Positions 37,125-45,155 of a DNA stretch of 64,000 nucleotides are shown here, in pieces. Location: contig DATAYM010000092.1 in the NCBI GenBank assembly GCA_036272595.1, forward strand, positions 97,142 through 161,141. Direction: 5' to 3'. Under the pieces are notes generated by a model. It searched no databases, was not told the origin of the DNA, and saw nothing but the letters and a program-made list of their open reading frames with translations. Source of the stretch: Poindextera sp036272595. GTDB lineage: Bacteria; Pseudomonadota; Alphaproteobacteria; Caulobacterales; Caulobacteraceae. The position numbers and the translations under genes are program-made. Position 1 is the first letter of the stretch; each line of letters opens with the position of its first letter.

Positions 37125-38054
37125 ATGGATCCGCTATCGCACGTTCTCACCCTGCTGCAGCCTCGCGCGGTCAGCTGGCGCGTGGTCGAGGCGCACAACG
37201 CCTGGACGCTCCGCTTCCTGCCGGATTCCAATGTCGTGGTGTTCGGCCAGATGATCGAGGGCGAGTGCGACGTCCTCCGCGGCGACGGCCGGGCGCTGCA
37301 TATCGGGCAGGGCGACTTCATGCTGATGGCCTCGCCGCCGCCCTGGGAAATGCGCGCGCTGGGCGGCGGCCCGCCGGTCGAGCTCAAGGCGCTGCTGGCC
37401 GAGCCGGGGCTGCTGATGACCGGGGGCGAAGCGCAGACGGTCACGCGCTTCATGGCGGGCCACTTCAAATTCGCCGCCGTGGGCGCGGAGCTGGTCGGAA
37501 AGCTGATGCTGCCGATTATCCATGTCCGCGCCGACGAGGTCGCCGCCGGGCGGCTGGGGACGCTGCTGGCGCTGCTGGGAGACGAGGCGACGGCTGACCG
37601 CCCGGGCGGCCCGCAGATCGTCAAGCGGCTGCTGGAGGTGCTGCTGGTCGAGGCGTTGCGCCATCCCGACGCCGGCTGGGAGCCGGCGCGCAGCGGCCTG
37701 CTCGCCGGCCTCGCCGACCCGAAGATCGGCCAGGCGCTGAGGCTGATGCACGACGACGTGGGCCGCGGCTGGTCCGTCGGCGAGCTCGCCCGCTCGGTCG
37801 GCATGTCGCGCTCGGTGTTCGCCGAGCGTTTCGCCGGCGTCGTCGGCGCCCCGCCGATGGAGTACCTGGCGGGCTGGCGGATGACGTTGGCGAAACAGGC
37901 GCTGATGGCCGGCGAGGCGCCGATGGCGGACATCGCCGAATTCGCGGGCTATCGGTCGGTGAGCGCCTTCAGCACCGCCTTCCGCCGGCTGACCGGCTCT
38001 CCACCCAGCCGCTATGGCAGGTCCGGCGCGTTGCAGGCCGCGGAAGGGGCTTAA
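37125..38054 (+). CDS. AraC family transcriptional regulator, cupin sensor
   Basis: The start at ATG 37125 (DPLSHVLTLLQP) matches AraC proteins with a cupin-type N-domain; an earlier in-frame ATG at 37062 lacks family sequence. About residues 10-180 form the sensor domain, and the last 100 residues form the double helix-turn-helix (WSVGELARSVGMSRSVFAERF, then EAPMADIAEFAGYRSVSAF; both split by their helices). It is divergent from the SDR epimerase, the usual arrangement for a regulator and its target. Confidence 0.9.
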   Translation: MDPLSHVLTLLQPRAVSWRVVEAHNAWTLRFLPDSNVVVFGQMIEGECDVLRGDGRALHIGQGDFMLMASPPPWEMRALGGGPPVELKALLAEPGLLMTGGEAQTVTRFMAGHFKFAAVGAELVGKLMLPIIHVRADEVAAGRLGTLLALLGDEATADRPGGPQIVKRLLEVLLVEALRHPDAGWEPARSGLLAGLADPKIGQALRLMHDDVGRGWSVGELARSVGMSRSVFAERFAGVVGAPPMEYLAGWRMTLAKQALMAGEAPMADIAEFAGYRSVSAFSTAFRRLTGSPPSRYGRSGALQAAEGA

Positions 38055-38141
38055 TCGCCCGGACGAATGTCGGTTCGAGGAAGCCCCGTTCGTCGTTCCG
38101 GCGCCAGGGCGATGACGCAGGCTCAAAAGAGGGAACAGACA

Positions 38142-38561
38142 ATGCGTGTGATGGTGTTCGTGAAAGCGACCGACGACAGCGAAAAGGGGGTTCTCCCGAC
38201 GACCGGGCTGCTCGAGGCGATGGGCCGATACAACGAGGCGCTGGTCAAGGCCGGCATCATGGTCGCCGCCGACGGGCTGAAGCCGTCCTCCGCGGGCAAG
38301 CGCGTCGCGTTCGACGGCGCCGACCGCACGGTCATCGACGGGCCGTTCGCCGAGACCAAGGAGGTGGTCGCCGGCTTCTGGATCTGGGAGGTCAAGGACA
38401 TGGACGATGCGGTCGCCTGGGTGAAGCGCTGCCCCAATCCGATGCCGGGACCGAGCGAGATCGAAATCCGGCCGGTCTACGAGATGGCCGACCTGGAGCC
38501 GAGCCTGACGCCGGAGGTCAGGGAGATCCACGAGCGGACGCGCGAGAAGCTCAGTGACTGA
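38142..38561 (+). CDS. YCII/DGPF-domain protein
   Basis: A 139-residue ferredoxin-like-fold protein from ATG 38142 (RVMVFVKATDD), preceded by AGAGGGA. It contains GLKPSSAGKRV, IDGPFAETKEVVAGFWIWEV with the DGPF/ETKE signature, and a C-terminal extension. The family is common next to regulators and sigma factors; its biochemical role is unclear. It lies 87 bp after the AraC gene and 74 bp before the GST gene. Confidence 0.9.
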   Translation: MRVMVFVKATDDSEKGVLPTTGLLEAMGRYNEALVKAGIMVAADGLKPSSAGKRVAFDGADRTVIDGPFAETKEVVAGFWIWEVKDMDDAVAWVKRCPNPMPGPSEIEIRPVYEMADLEPSLTPEVREIHERTREKLSD

Positions 38562-38635
38562 GGCCGCCGCGCCCCGCCGGGGTATCGGCGGGGACGGCGA
38601 TAGCCTAGCTTGGCCGCCTGACACGGGAGGGCGGC

Positions 38636-39271
38636 ATGCTGACGGTCCATCACCCGGGGATTTCCCAGTCGGAGCGCATCGTCTGGCTCTGCGAGGAGCT
38701 GGGGATCGACTATGAGCTCAAGCGCTACGACCGGCGCGCCGACAATCGCCTGGCGCCCGACGCGTACAAGGCGCTGCACCCGATGGGCATCGCGCCGGTG
38801 ATCACCGACGGCGACCTGGTGCTGGGGGAGAGCGGCGCCATCTGCGACTATATCTGCGCCCGCTACGGCGACGGGCGGCTGACGCCGGGGCCGGGCGATG
38901 CCGACTTCGCCGACCACCTGTTCTGGTTCCACTGGTCGAACGGCACCTTCATGGCCACGCTGATGATGCAGCTGGTGCTGGCGGGCAGCGGCCCGGGCAA
39001 TCCGGCCGCGGCCTTCGTCGAGGACCGCAGCCGCCGCGGCTGGACGATGGTCGAGGAGCGGCTCGGCCAGGCGCCGTTCTTCGGCGGCGCCAGGCTCACC
39101 ACCGCCGACATCATGATGGTCTACTGCCTGACCACCAGCCGGGCGTTCCGCGGCCTTTCGATCGAGGCCTATCCGAACTTGAAGGCCTACCTGCGGCGCA
39201 TCGGCGAGCGCCCGGCCTACCAGCGCGCCATGGCCAAGGCCGAACCCGGCATGACGCCGATGCTGGGGTGA
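38636..39271 (+). CDS. Glutathione S-transferase
   Basis: A 211-residue GST. The thioredoxin-fold N-domain has SERIVWLCEELG, MGIAPVITDGDLVLGESGAI (the conserved cis-Pro and ES motif), and the helical C-domain ends with FRGLSIEAYPNLKAYLRRI. A GGGAGGGCGGC ribosome site precedes ATG 38636. Substrate unknown. It is convergent with the acyl-CoA dehydrogenase across a repeat element. Confidence 0.9.
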   Translation: MLTVHHPGISQSERIVWLCEELGIDYELKRYDRRADNRLAPDAYKALHPMGIAPVITDGDLVLGESGAICDYICARYGDGRLTPGPGDADFADHLFWFHWSNGTFMATLMMQLVLAGSGPGNPAAAFVEDRSRRGWTMVEERLGQAPFFGGARLTTADIMMVYCLTTSRAFRGLSIEAYPNLKAYLRRIGERPAYQRAMAKAEPGMTPMLG

Positions 39272-39279
39272 TGGAGCAA

Positions 39280-39466
39280 ACCCCTCCCAGAGGGAGGGGA
39301 GGGGCCCAGAGCGAAGCGAATGGGAGGGGGAGGGGTTACGGCCTCTCCGGTTATCCCGATTGCGGCGTCGACGCCGCCAGAGCGCTCACCCGGATAGGCC
39401 GTAACCCCTCCTCCTCCCGCGCACTTGCGTGCGCGGGCCCCTCCTTCTCCCTCCGGGAGAAGTCTG
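39280..39466. repeat. Intergenic inverted repeat family B, large copy
   Basis: The left arm (CCCTCCCAGAGGGAGGG, then GGGCCC, an inner hairpin and GGAGGGGTTACGGCCT) is mirrored by the right arm (AGGCCGTAACCCCTCC, an inner hairpin GCGCACTTGCGTGCGC, GGGCCCC, TTCTCCCTCCGGGAGAA). The core contains the palindrome GGCGTCGACGCC. It lies between the convergent GST and acyl-CoA dehydrogenase genes and ends 2 bp from the latter's stop. Confidence 0.75.
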
Positions 39467-39468
39467 GC

Positions 39469-40812
39469 TTAGTTCCTGAACACCGCCGCCGTGGAGGGGT
39501 CCTGGGGCATTTCGCGGTATTGGCGCAGCTCGTTGCGGCCGACCACCATGTGGTGGACCTCGTCGGGGCCGTCGGCGATGCGCAGGGTGCGGGTCGAGGT
39601 GTACATCTGCGCCAGCGGGGTCTTCTGGCTGACGCCGGTGGCGCCGTGCATCTGGATCGCCTGGTCGATGATCTCGCACACCCGCACCGGCACCATGGCC
39701 TTGACCATGTGGATCCAGACGCGGGCTTCCTGATTGCCGAGCACGTCCATGGCCTTGGCCGCCTTCAGCACCATCAGGCGCATGGCCTCGATATCGATGC
39801 GGGCCTTGGAGACGATCTCCAGATTGCCGCCCAGCTGGATGATCGGCTTGCCGAAGGCCTCGCGGGTCAGGCCGCGGCTGACCATCAGGTCCAGCGCCTT
39901 CTCGGCCTGGCCGATGGCGCGCATGCAGTGGTGGATGCGGCCGGGGCCCAGGCGCAGCTGGCTGATCTCGAAGCCGCGGCCCTCGCCGAGCAGCATGTTC
40001 GAGGCTGGCACGCGGACATTGTCGAAGATGATGTGCATGTGGCCGTGCGGCGCGTCGGGATTGCCGAACACCGTCATCGCCTCGACGATCTTCACGCCCG
40101 GCGCGTCGGTCGGCACCAGGATCTGCGACTGGCGCAGGTTCGGCGGCCCGTCCGGGCTGGTCTGCACCATGGTGATCATGATCTTGCAGCGGGGATCGCC
40201 GGCGCCGGAGATGTAGTGCTTCTCGCCGTTGATGACGTACTCGTCGCCGACCATGGTGGCGCGGGTGTTGACGTTCTTGGCGTCGGAGGAGGCGGCGTTG
40301 ACCTCGGTCATGGCGAAGGCCGAGCGGATCTTGCCGGCCAGCAGCGGCTCCAGCCACTGCTTCTTCTGTTCGGGGGTTCCGACGCGCTCCAGCACCTCCA
40401 TGTTGCCGGTGTCGGGCGCGGCGCAGTTCATGGTCTCCGAGGCCATCGGGTTCTTGCCCAGCTCGACGGCGATATAGGCGTAGTCGAGGTTGGACAGGCC
40501 CTCGCCGGTCTCGGCGTGGGGCAGGAAGAAGTTCCACAGCCCCTCGGCCTTGGCCTTGTCCTTGGCCTTTTCCAGCACTTCCAGCTGGCCGGGGGCATAG
40601 GACCAGATGTCGGTCTTGCCTTCGCCCAGCCTGCGGAACTCCTCGCTCATCGGGTTCACCGTCTCGCGGATGAAGCGGCGGACGTGCTCGAGCAGCGGCA
40701 GGGCCTTGGCCGACATGCGCAGGTCGTTCAGCTCGTCCTGCGGGTTCAGATTGAAGGACGACTGCGCACGTTCTTGGGCCCGTTCCTGGGCCCGTTCCTG
40801 GACTTCGCTCAT
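39469..40812 (-). CDS. Acyl-CoA dehydrogenase (ACAD10/11-like)
   Basis: A 447-residue flavoprotein oxidising acyl-CoA to the trans-2-enoyl-CoA. Motifs: AFAMTEVNAASSDAKN (FAD/substrate region), EKHYISGAGDPRC, GRIHHCMRAIGQAEKALD and QMHGATGVSQ-T near the end. The first 17 residues (EVQERAQERAQERAQ) arise from a 12-bp tandem repeat; Met33 is an alternative start. A perfect 7-bp inverted repeat lies about 80 bp upstream (40890), likely the site of a TetR-type regulator such as that at 44282. Probably beta-oxidation of a hydrocarbon-derived acyl chain. Confidence 0.93.
   Translation of the reverse strand: MSEVQERAQERAQERAQSSFNLNPQDELNDLRMSAKALPLLEHVRRFIRETVNPMSEEFRRLGEGKTDIWSYAPGQLEVLEKAKDKAKAEGLWNFFLPHAETGEGLSNLDYAYIAVELGKNPMASETMNCAAPDTGNMEVLERVGTPEQKKQWLEPLLAGKIRSAFAMTEVNAASSDAKNVNTRATMVGDEYVINGEKHYISGAGDPRCKIMITMVQTSPDGPPNLRQSQILVPTDAPGVKIVEAMTVFGNPDAPHGHMHIIFDNVRVPASNMLLGEGRGFEISQLRLGPGRIHHCMRAIGQAEKALDLMVSRGLTREAFGKPIIQLGGNLEIVSKARIDIEAMRLMVLKAAKAMDVLGNQEARVWIHMVKAMVPVRVCEIIDQAIQMHGATGVSQKTPLAQMYTSTRTLRIADGPDEVHHMVVGRNELRQYREMPQDPSTAAVFRN
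40765..40800 (-). repeat. 12-bp tandem repeat at start of acyl-CoA dehydrogenase gene
   Basis: Two identical CAGGAACGGGCC units plus one degenerate unit, CAAGAACGTGCG, on the minus strand, encoding QERA repeats at residues 5-16. The segment precedes the conserved fold. Confidence 0.85.
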
Positions 40813-40889
40813 GGCCTCATCTCTCCCTGGTCTGACTGGCTGCCCTTACGGCGCCGTGGCCAGCATCTTTGCCAGCCGCGGGGAAAAAA

Positions 40890-40905
40890 TCAAACAACTG
40901 TTTGA
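40890..40905. promoter_or_regulatory. Candidate TetR-type operator
   Basis: TCAAACA-AC-TGTTTGA is a perfect 7-bp inverted repeat with a 2-bp centre in the region upstream of the acyl-CoA dehydrogenase start (40812). Length and symmetry fit TetR-family operators. A TetR gene lies at 44282 in the same cluster. Binding is inference. Confidence 0.55.
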
Positions 40906-40910
40906 GGAAT

Positions 40911-41141
40911 TCGCCCAATGCGGCTTATGAGGCCTGGTCGCGCGGCCTGGGCTGCGTGATCAACAGCCAGGGCATCATGCAGTCGCCGGTGGTCCGCGAG
41001 CATGCCGGCATACCCGACGACCAGGTGATCATGATCTGCATCGCCATGGGCTATCCCGACGAGAGCTTCCCGGCCAACCCGGTGGTCTCCCGCCGAAAAT
41101 CGGTCGACGAAGCGGCGGTGTTCGTCGGGTTCGACGAGTAG
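40911..41141 (+). pseudogene. Nitroreductase C-terminal remnant
   Basis: About 75 residues (AAYEAWSRGLGCVIN, QSPVVREHAGIPDD, VIMICIAMGYPDESFPANPV, RKSVDEAAVFVGFDE) match the C-terminal third of an FMN-dependent nitroreductase, normally about 200-230 residues. The N-terminal and FMN-binding parts are absent; upstream bases instead hold the operator palindrome and the dehydrogenase promoter region. A short frame starting at 40869 exists but carries no nitroreductase sequence at its start. Confidence 0.75.
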
Positions 41142-41248
41142 GAGCCGCCAGTCTGGGCCCAGCCTGGCCCCGGCTCAGCTAAGTCAACGCCTATTGACAT
41201 GCCGCTTGAGCGGACCGAAGCTGCCGGCATCCGCCAGGGAAGCCCGCC

Positions 41249-42559
41249 ATGAACATCGCCGTGAAAGTCGACGCCGCAGACGCCGCCGCCGAGGCCTACG
41301 CCACCCCGCTTGCCGAGCTCGATCCGGCCAAGGTGGAGCGCTTCCAGAACGACACCCTGTGGCCGGTGTTCGAGCGGCTGCGCGCCGAGGACCCGGTCCA
41401 CTACACGGCGGAGAGCGATTTCGGGCCCTATTGGTCGGTGACCACCTGGGACGACATCATGGCGGTGGACACCAACCATGAAGCCTTCTCGTCGGCGGAC
41501 GGCATCACCCTGCCGAACCTGAAGGCGTTCGAAGAGCAGCGGAAGGTCTGGGAGCAGGCCAATCCGGGGGCCGAGGCTCCGCAGCGCCGCGGCGGCGCCG
41601 GCTTCATCACCATGGACGAGCCGGAGCACACCCCCGCCCGCAAGGCGGTCAGTCCGACCCTGGCGCCTTCGAACATCGCCTCGATGTCGCCGGTGGTGCG
41701 CGAGCGCGCCGGCGTGATCCTGGACTCGCTGCCGATCGGCGAGCCGTTCGACTGGGTCGACCTGGTGTCGAAGGAACTGACGGCCATGACCCTGGCCACC
41801 CTGTTCGACTTCCCGTTCGAGCAGCGGCGCAAACTGCCCTGGTGGTCGGACATGATAACGAACATGCCCGGTCACGGCCCGGTGGAGAGCTGGCAGCAGA
41901 AGGGCGAGGCGATGATGGAGTGCTTCGCCGCCTTCCGCGCCCTGTGGGACCAGCGGGTCAACGCCGAGCCGGGCATCGACCTGATCTCGATGATGGCCCA
42001 CAACCCCGACACCCGGAACATGGACGCCATGACCTTCCAGGGGAACGTCATCCTGCTGATCGTCGGCGGCAACGACACCACCCGCAACACCATCTCCGGC
42101 AGCGTCTACCACCTGAACAAGAACCCCGATCAGTACGACAAGCTGCGCGCCGATCCGGGGCTGGTGCTGCCGATGGTGTCCGAGACCATCCGCTATCAGA
42201 CGCCGCTGGCGCACATGCGCCGCACCGCCACGCGCGACGTCGAACTGGGCGGCAAGACCATCAAGGAAGGCGACCGGGTCGCCATGTGGTACATCTCGGG
42301 CAACCGCGACGAGAGCAAGATCGAGAACCCCAACAGCTACATCGTCGACCGCGAGCGGCCGCGCCAGCACATGTCGTTCGGCTTCGGCGTGCACCGCTGC
42401 GTCGGCAACCGGGTCGCCGAGATGCAGCTGACCATCATCTGGGAAGAGATCCTCAAGCGCTTCCCGCGCATCGAGCTGGTGGAAGAGCCGGTGCGGTCCT
42501 ACTCGTCCTTCGTGCACGGCTACGAGAGCATGAAGGTGGTCATCCCGGCCCGCGCCTGA
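41249..42559 (+). CDS. Cytochrome P450, CYP153 family (alkane hydroxylase type)
   Basis: A 436-residue soluble haem monooxygenase. The haem ligand is Cys384 in FGFGVHRCVGNR; the oxygen-activating I-helix reads VGGNDTTRNTISGSV; ExxR lies in SETIRYQTPLAHMRR. The QTPLAHMRRTA, MWYISGNRDE and LKRFPRIELVEEP stretches are as I recall CYP153 terminal alkane hydroxylases (family recall, not a search). It is followed after 13 bp by a [2Fe-2S] ferredoxin, the expected redox partner, then a paralogous P450 and a TetR gene. TTGACA at 41194 is a possible -35 element. Confidence 0.92.
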   Translation: MNIAVKVDAADAAAEAYATPLAELDPAKVERFQNDTLWPVFERLRAEDPVHYTAESDFGPYWSVTTWDDIMAVDTNHEAFSSADGITLPNLKAFEEQRKVWEQANPGAEAPQRRGGAGFITMDEPEHTPARKAVSPTLAPSNIASMSPVVRERAGVILDSLPIGEPFDWVDLVSKELTAMTLATLFDFPFEQRRKLPWWSDMITNMPGHGPVESWQQKGEAMMECFAAFRALWDQRVNAEPGIDLISMMAHNPDTRNMDAMTFQGNVILLIVGGNDTTRNTISGSVYHLNKNPDQYDKLRADPGLVLPMVSETIRYQTPLAHMRRTATRDVELGGKTIKEGDRVAMWYISGNRDESKIENPNSYIVDRERPRQHMSFGFGVHRCVGNRVAEMQLTIIWEEILKRFPRIELVEEPVRSYSSFVHGYESMKVVIPARA

Positions 42560-42572
42560 ATCGGGACGCGCC

Positions 42573-42893
42573 GTGGCCCAGATCACCTATATCGAGCACG
42601 ACGGGACCGAGCACGCCGTCGACGTCAAGCCGGGCCTGTCGGTCATGGAAGGCGCGGTGAAGAACAACGTGCCGGGCATCGACGCCGACTGCGGCGGGGC
42701 CTGCGCCTGCGCCACCTGCCACGTCTATGTCGACGAGGCCTGGGCGCCGCGGCTCGGCGAGCAGTCCGCGATGGAGGTCTCCATGCTGGACTTCGCCGAG
42801 AACGTCGCGCCGTCCAGCCGGCTGTCCTGCCAGCTGAAGGTGTCCGACGCGCTGGACGGCCTAGTCGTCCGCATGCCGGAGAGCCAGCACTGA
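42573..42893 (+). CDS. [2Fe-2S] ferredoxin (adrenodoxin/putidaredoxin type)
   Basis: A 106-residue electron carrier from GTG 42573. Cluster ligands are Cys40, Cys46, Cys49 and Cys86 (C-x5-C-x2-C, then SCQL); an additional Cys44 sits inside the loop. The CATCHVYV stretch is typical of P450-reducing ferredoxins. It lies between two CYP153 genes and presumably serves both, and possibly the third at 46927. No ferredoxin reductase gene is in the window. Confidence 0.95.
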   Translation: MAQITYIEHDGTEHAVDVKPGLSVMEGAVKNNVPGIDADCGGACACATCHVYVDEAWAPRLGEQSAMEVSMLDFAENVAPSSRLSCQLKVSDALDGLVVRMPESQH

Positions 42894-42929
42894 GAGCGGG
42901 GAGCCGCCGAACAAAAAGGGAGTGAGGCC

Positions 42930-44249
42930 ATGAATGTCGCCGTGAAGGTCGACGCCGCCGAGGCCGCGGCCGCCGACGCCTATGCCGTGCCGCTCGCCGA
43001 GATCAATCCGGCCAAGGCCTCGCGCTTCCAGGCGGACACCATCTGGCCCTACTTCGCCCGGCTGAGAGCCGAGGACCCCGTCCACTTCACGCCCGACAGC
43101 GAATTCGGTCCCTATTGGTCGATCACCAAGTGGGAAGACATCATGGCGGTGGACACCAACCACGAGGCTTTCTCGTCGATCGAGGGCATCACCCTGGGCG
43201 CCGGCATCGAGGCGCAGAAGATGCTCCAGAAGATGATGGGCGCGCTGCCGCCGGAGGCGCGGCGCGCGGCCGCCCAGCGCGGCGCGGCCTCGTTCATCGG
43301 CCTGGACCCGCCGCACCATGGCCCCAAGCGCAAGGCGGTGAGCCCGACCCTCGCACCCGCCAACATCGCCAAGATGTCGCCGCAGGTGCGCGAGCGGGCT
43401 GGCGAGATCCTAGACTCGCTGCCGATCGGCACGCCGTTCGACTGGGTCGACCGGGTGTCGAAGGAGCTGACGGCGATGACCCTGGCCACCCTGTTCGACT
43501 TCCCGTTCGAGCAGCGGCGCAAACTGACCTATTGGTCGGACATGTTCACCAACATGCCGGGCCATGGCGGGGTGGAGAGCTGGGAGCAGAAGGCCGCGGC
43601 CCGCATGGAGGCCAACGCCGCCTTCGACGCATTGTGGAACCAGCGGGTCAACGCCGAGCCGGGCATCGACCTGATCTCGATGCTGGCGCACAGCGACGCG
43701 ACCCGGGACATGGACGCCAACGAGTACCACGGCAACGTCGGGGTGCTGATCATCGGCGGCAACGACACCACCCGCAACACCATCTCCAGCAGCGTCTACG
43801 AGTTGAACCGCAACCCCGACCAGTACGACAAGCTGCGCGCCGATCCCGGGCTGGTGCCCTCGCTGATTTCCGAGACCATCCGCTGGCAGACGCCGCTGGC
43901 GCACATGGCGCGGGTGGCGACCCGGGACGTCGAGGTCGGCGGCAAGACCATCCGCAAGGGCGACCGGGTCATCATGTGGTACATCTCGGGCAACCGCGAC
44001 GAGACGGTGATCGACAACCCGAACGCCTTCATCATCGACCGCGAGCGCCCGCGCCAGCATCTGTCGTTCGGCTTCGGCGTGCACCGCTGCGTCGGCAACC
44101 GGGTCGCGGAAATGCAGCTGACCATCATCTGGGAAGAGATCCTCAAGCGCTTCCCGGTGATCGAGGTGGTGGAAGAGCCGACCCGGACCTATTCGTCCTT
44201 CGTCCACGGCTTCGAGACCATGTCGGTGGTCATTCCGGCCCGCGCCTGA
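42930..44249 (+). CDS. Cytochrome P450, CYP153 family (second copy)
   Basis: A 439-residue paralogue of the P450 at 41249. Haem ligand Cys387 in FGFGVHRCVGNR; I-helix IGGNDTTRNTISSSV; ExxR in SETIRWQTPLAHMAR. It starts NVAVKVDAAEAAAADAY, nearly the same as the first copy, so the pair probably arose by local duplication. The largest difference is the loop after the EGI stretch (about residues 85-115). A GGGAGTGAGG ribosome site precedes ATG 42930. It lies 32 bp upstream of the TetR gene. Confidence 0.92.
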   Translation: MNVAVKVDAAEAAAADAYAVPLAEINPAKASRFQADTIWPYFARLRAEDPVHFTPDSEFGPYWSITKWEDIMAVDTNHEAFSSIEGITLGAGIEAQKMLQKMMGALPPEARRAAAQRGAASFIGLDPPHHGPKRKAVSPTLAPANIAKMSPQVRERAGEILDSLPIGTPFDWVDRVSKELTAMTLATLFDFPFEQRRKLTYWSDMFTNMPGHGGVESWEQKAAARMEANAAFDALWNQRVNAEPGIDLISMLAHSDATRDMDANEYHGNVGVLIIGGNDTTRNTISSSVYELNRNPDQYDKLRADPGLVPSLISETIRWQTPLAHMARVATRDVEVGGKTIRKGDRVIMWYISGNRDETVIDNPNAFIIDRERPRQHLSFGFGVHRCVGNRVAEMQLTIIWEEILKRFPVIEVVEEPTRTYSSFVHGFETMSVVIPARA

Positions 44250-44281
44250 CGCCCGCGCCCGGTTGGTGTAAGGGTTCGCCG

Positions 44282-44872
44282 ATGAGCGATGCGACCACCC
44301 TCGACCGCGCCCCGCCGCGCAAGCGCGACGCGGAGGCGACCCGCGCGGCGATCCTGGAAGCGGCCAAGGGGCAGTTCGCGCGCCTGGGCTATGACCGCGC
44401 CGCCCTGCGCGACATCGCCGCCGAGGCGGGCGCGGACGTTTCGCTGATCAAGCGCTATTTCGGGGGCAAGGAGGCGCTGTTCACCGCGGCGTTGAAGGCC
44501 TCGTTCCGGCCGGGCGGCTTCAAGCACTGGGACCGGGGCGCCTTTCCGCGCGAGGTCGCCGAGCTGATGGCCGGGCCGGTCCCCGCCGACGAGACCAGCA
44601 CCCACAGCTTCCAGTTCCTGCTGCGCGCGGCGACCTCGCCGACCACCGCGCCGCTACTCAGCCTGGCGGTGCAGGACCGCTTCCTGGCGCCGATCCGGGA
44701 ATGGCTCGGCGGCGAGGACGCGCCGGCCCGCGCCCGGGTGCTGGCGGCGGTGTTCATCGGCTTCCTGGTCGAACGCCTGGTCCGCGACGAGCCCCTGGAC
44801 GGCGCCGAACGCGCGGCCTTCATCGACCACGCCGCCGCCATCCTCGAAGCCGCGGTGGCGCCGAAGGGGTGA
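44282..44872 (+). CDS. TetR family transcriptional regulator
   Basis: A 196-residue repressor-type protein. The N-terminal helix-turn-helix is in AILEAAKGQFARLGYDRAAL, IAAEAGADVSLIKRYFGGKEALF (about residues 22-66; written in parts). The C-terminal ligand domain is helical. By position (last gene of the CYP153-ferredoxin-CYP153 run) it probably controls this operon and perhaps the acyl-CoA dehydrogenase promoter at 40890. ATG 44282 lies 32 bp after the P450 stop. Confidence 0.92.
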   Translation: MSDATTLDRAPPRKRDAEATRAAILEAAKGQFARLGYDRAALRDIAAEAGADVSLIKRYFGGKEALFTAALKASFRPGGFKHWDRGAFPREVAELMAGPVPADETSTHSFQFLLRAATSPTTAPLLSLAVQDRFLAPIREWLGGEDAPARARVLAAVFIGFLVERLVRDEPLDGAERAAFIDHAAAILEAAVAPKG

Positions 44873-44883
44873 GCGTTTATCCG

Positions 44884-45077
44884 CTCATTCCCGCGAAGGC
44901 GGAGACCCAGATTTTTTAACCACGAAAACACGAACCCACACGAACGTTCAGCGTCACTGCATCAGCCGAACTGGGCCCGTTCGTGTTTGTTCGTGTTTTT
45001 CGTGGTTAAAATTCTTCGGGCTTGGCGGACCCGCAAAGCCGCAAACTAAAAGCCTGGGTCCGCCTTCGCGGGATGAG
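44884..45077. repeat. Large nested inverted repeat (family C)
   Basis: Outer arms CTCATTCCCGCGAAGGCGGA (44884) and its inverse (ending 45077) enclose inner arms TTTTAACCACGAAAA-CACGAA (44914-44934) and TTCGTGTTTTTCGTGGTTAAAA (both shown in part). A further 9-bp hairpin GGCGGACCC / GGGTCCGCC lies at 45024-45064. About 190 bp could form one long cruciform or RNA stem. It fills the TetR/45156 gap of 283 bp; no gene is seen there. Confidence 0.8.
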
Positions 45078-45155
45078 CAGAGTTTGGGTCCGGCGCGCAC
45101 GATGTTGGACTGCGTGGTATGGGAGCCTCGGACAGCGTCGAGAGGAGGCCGCCCG

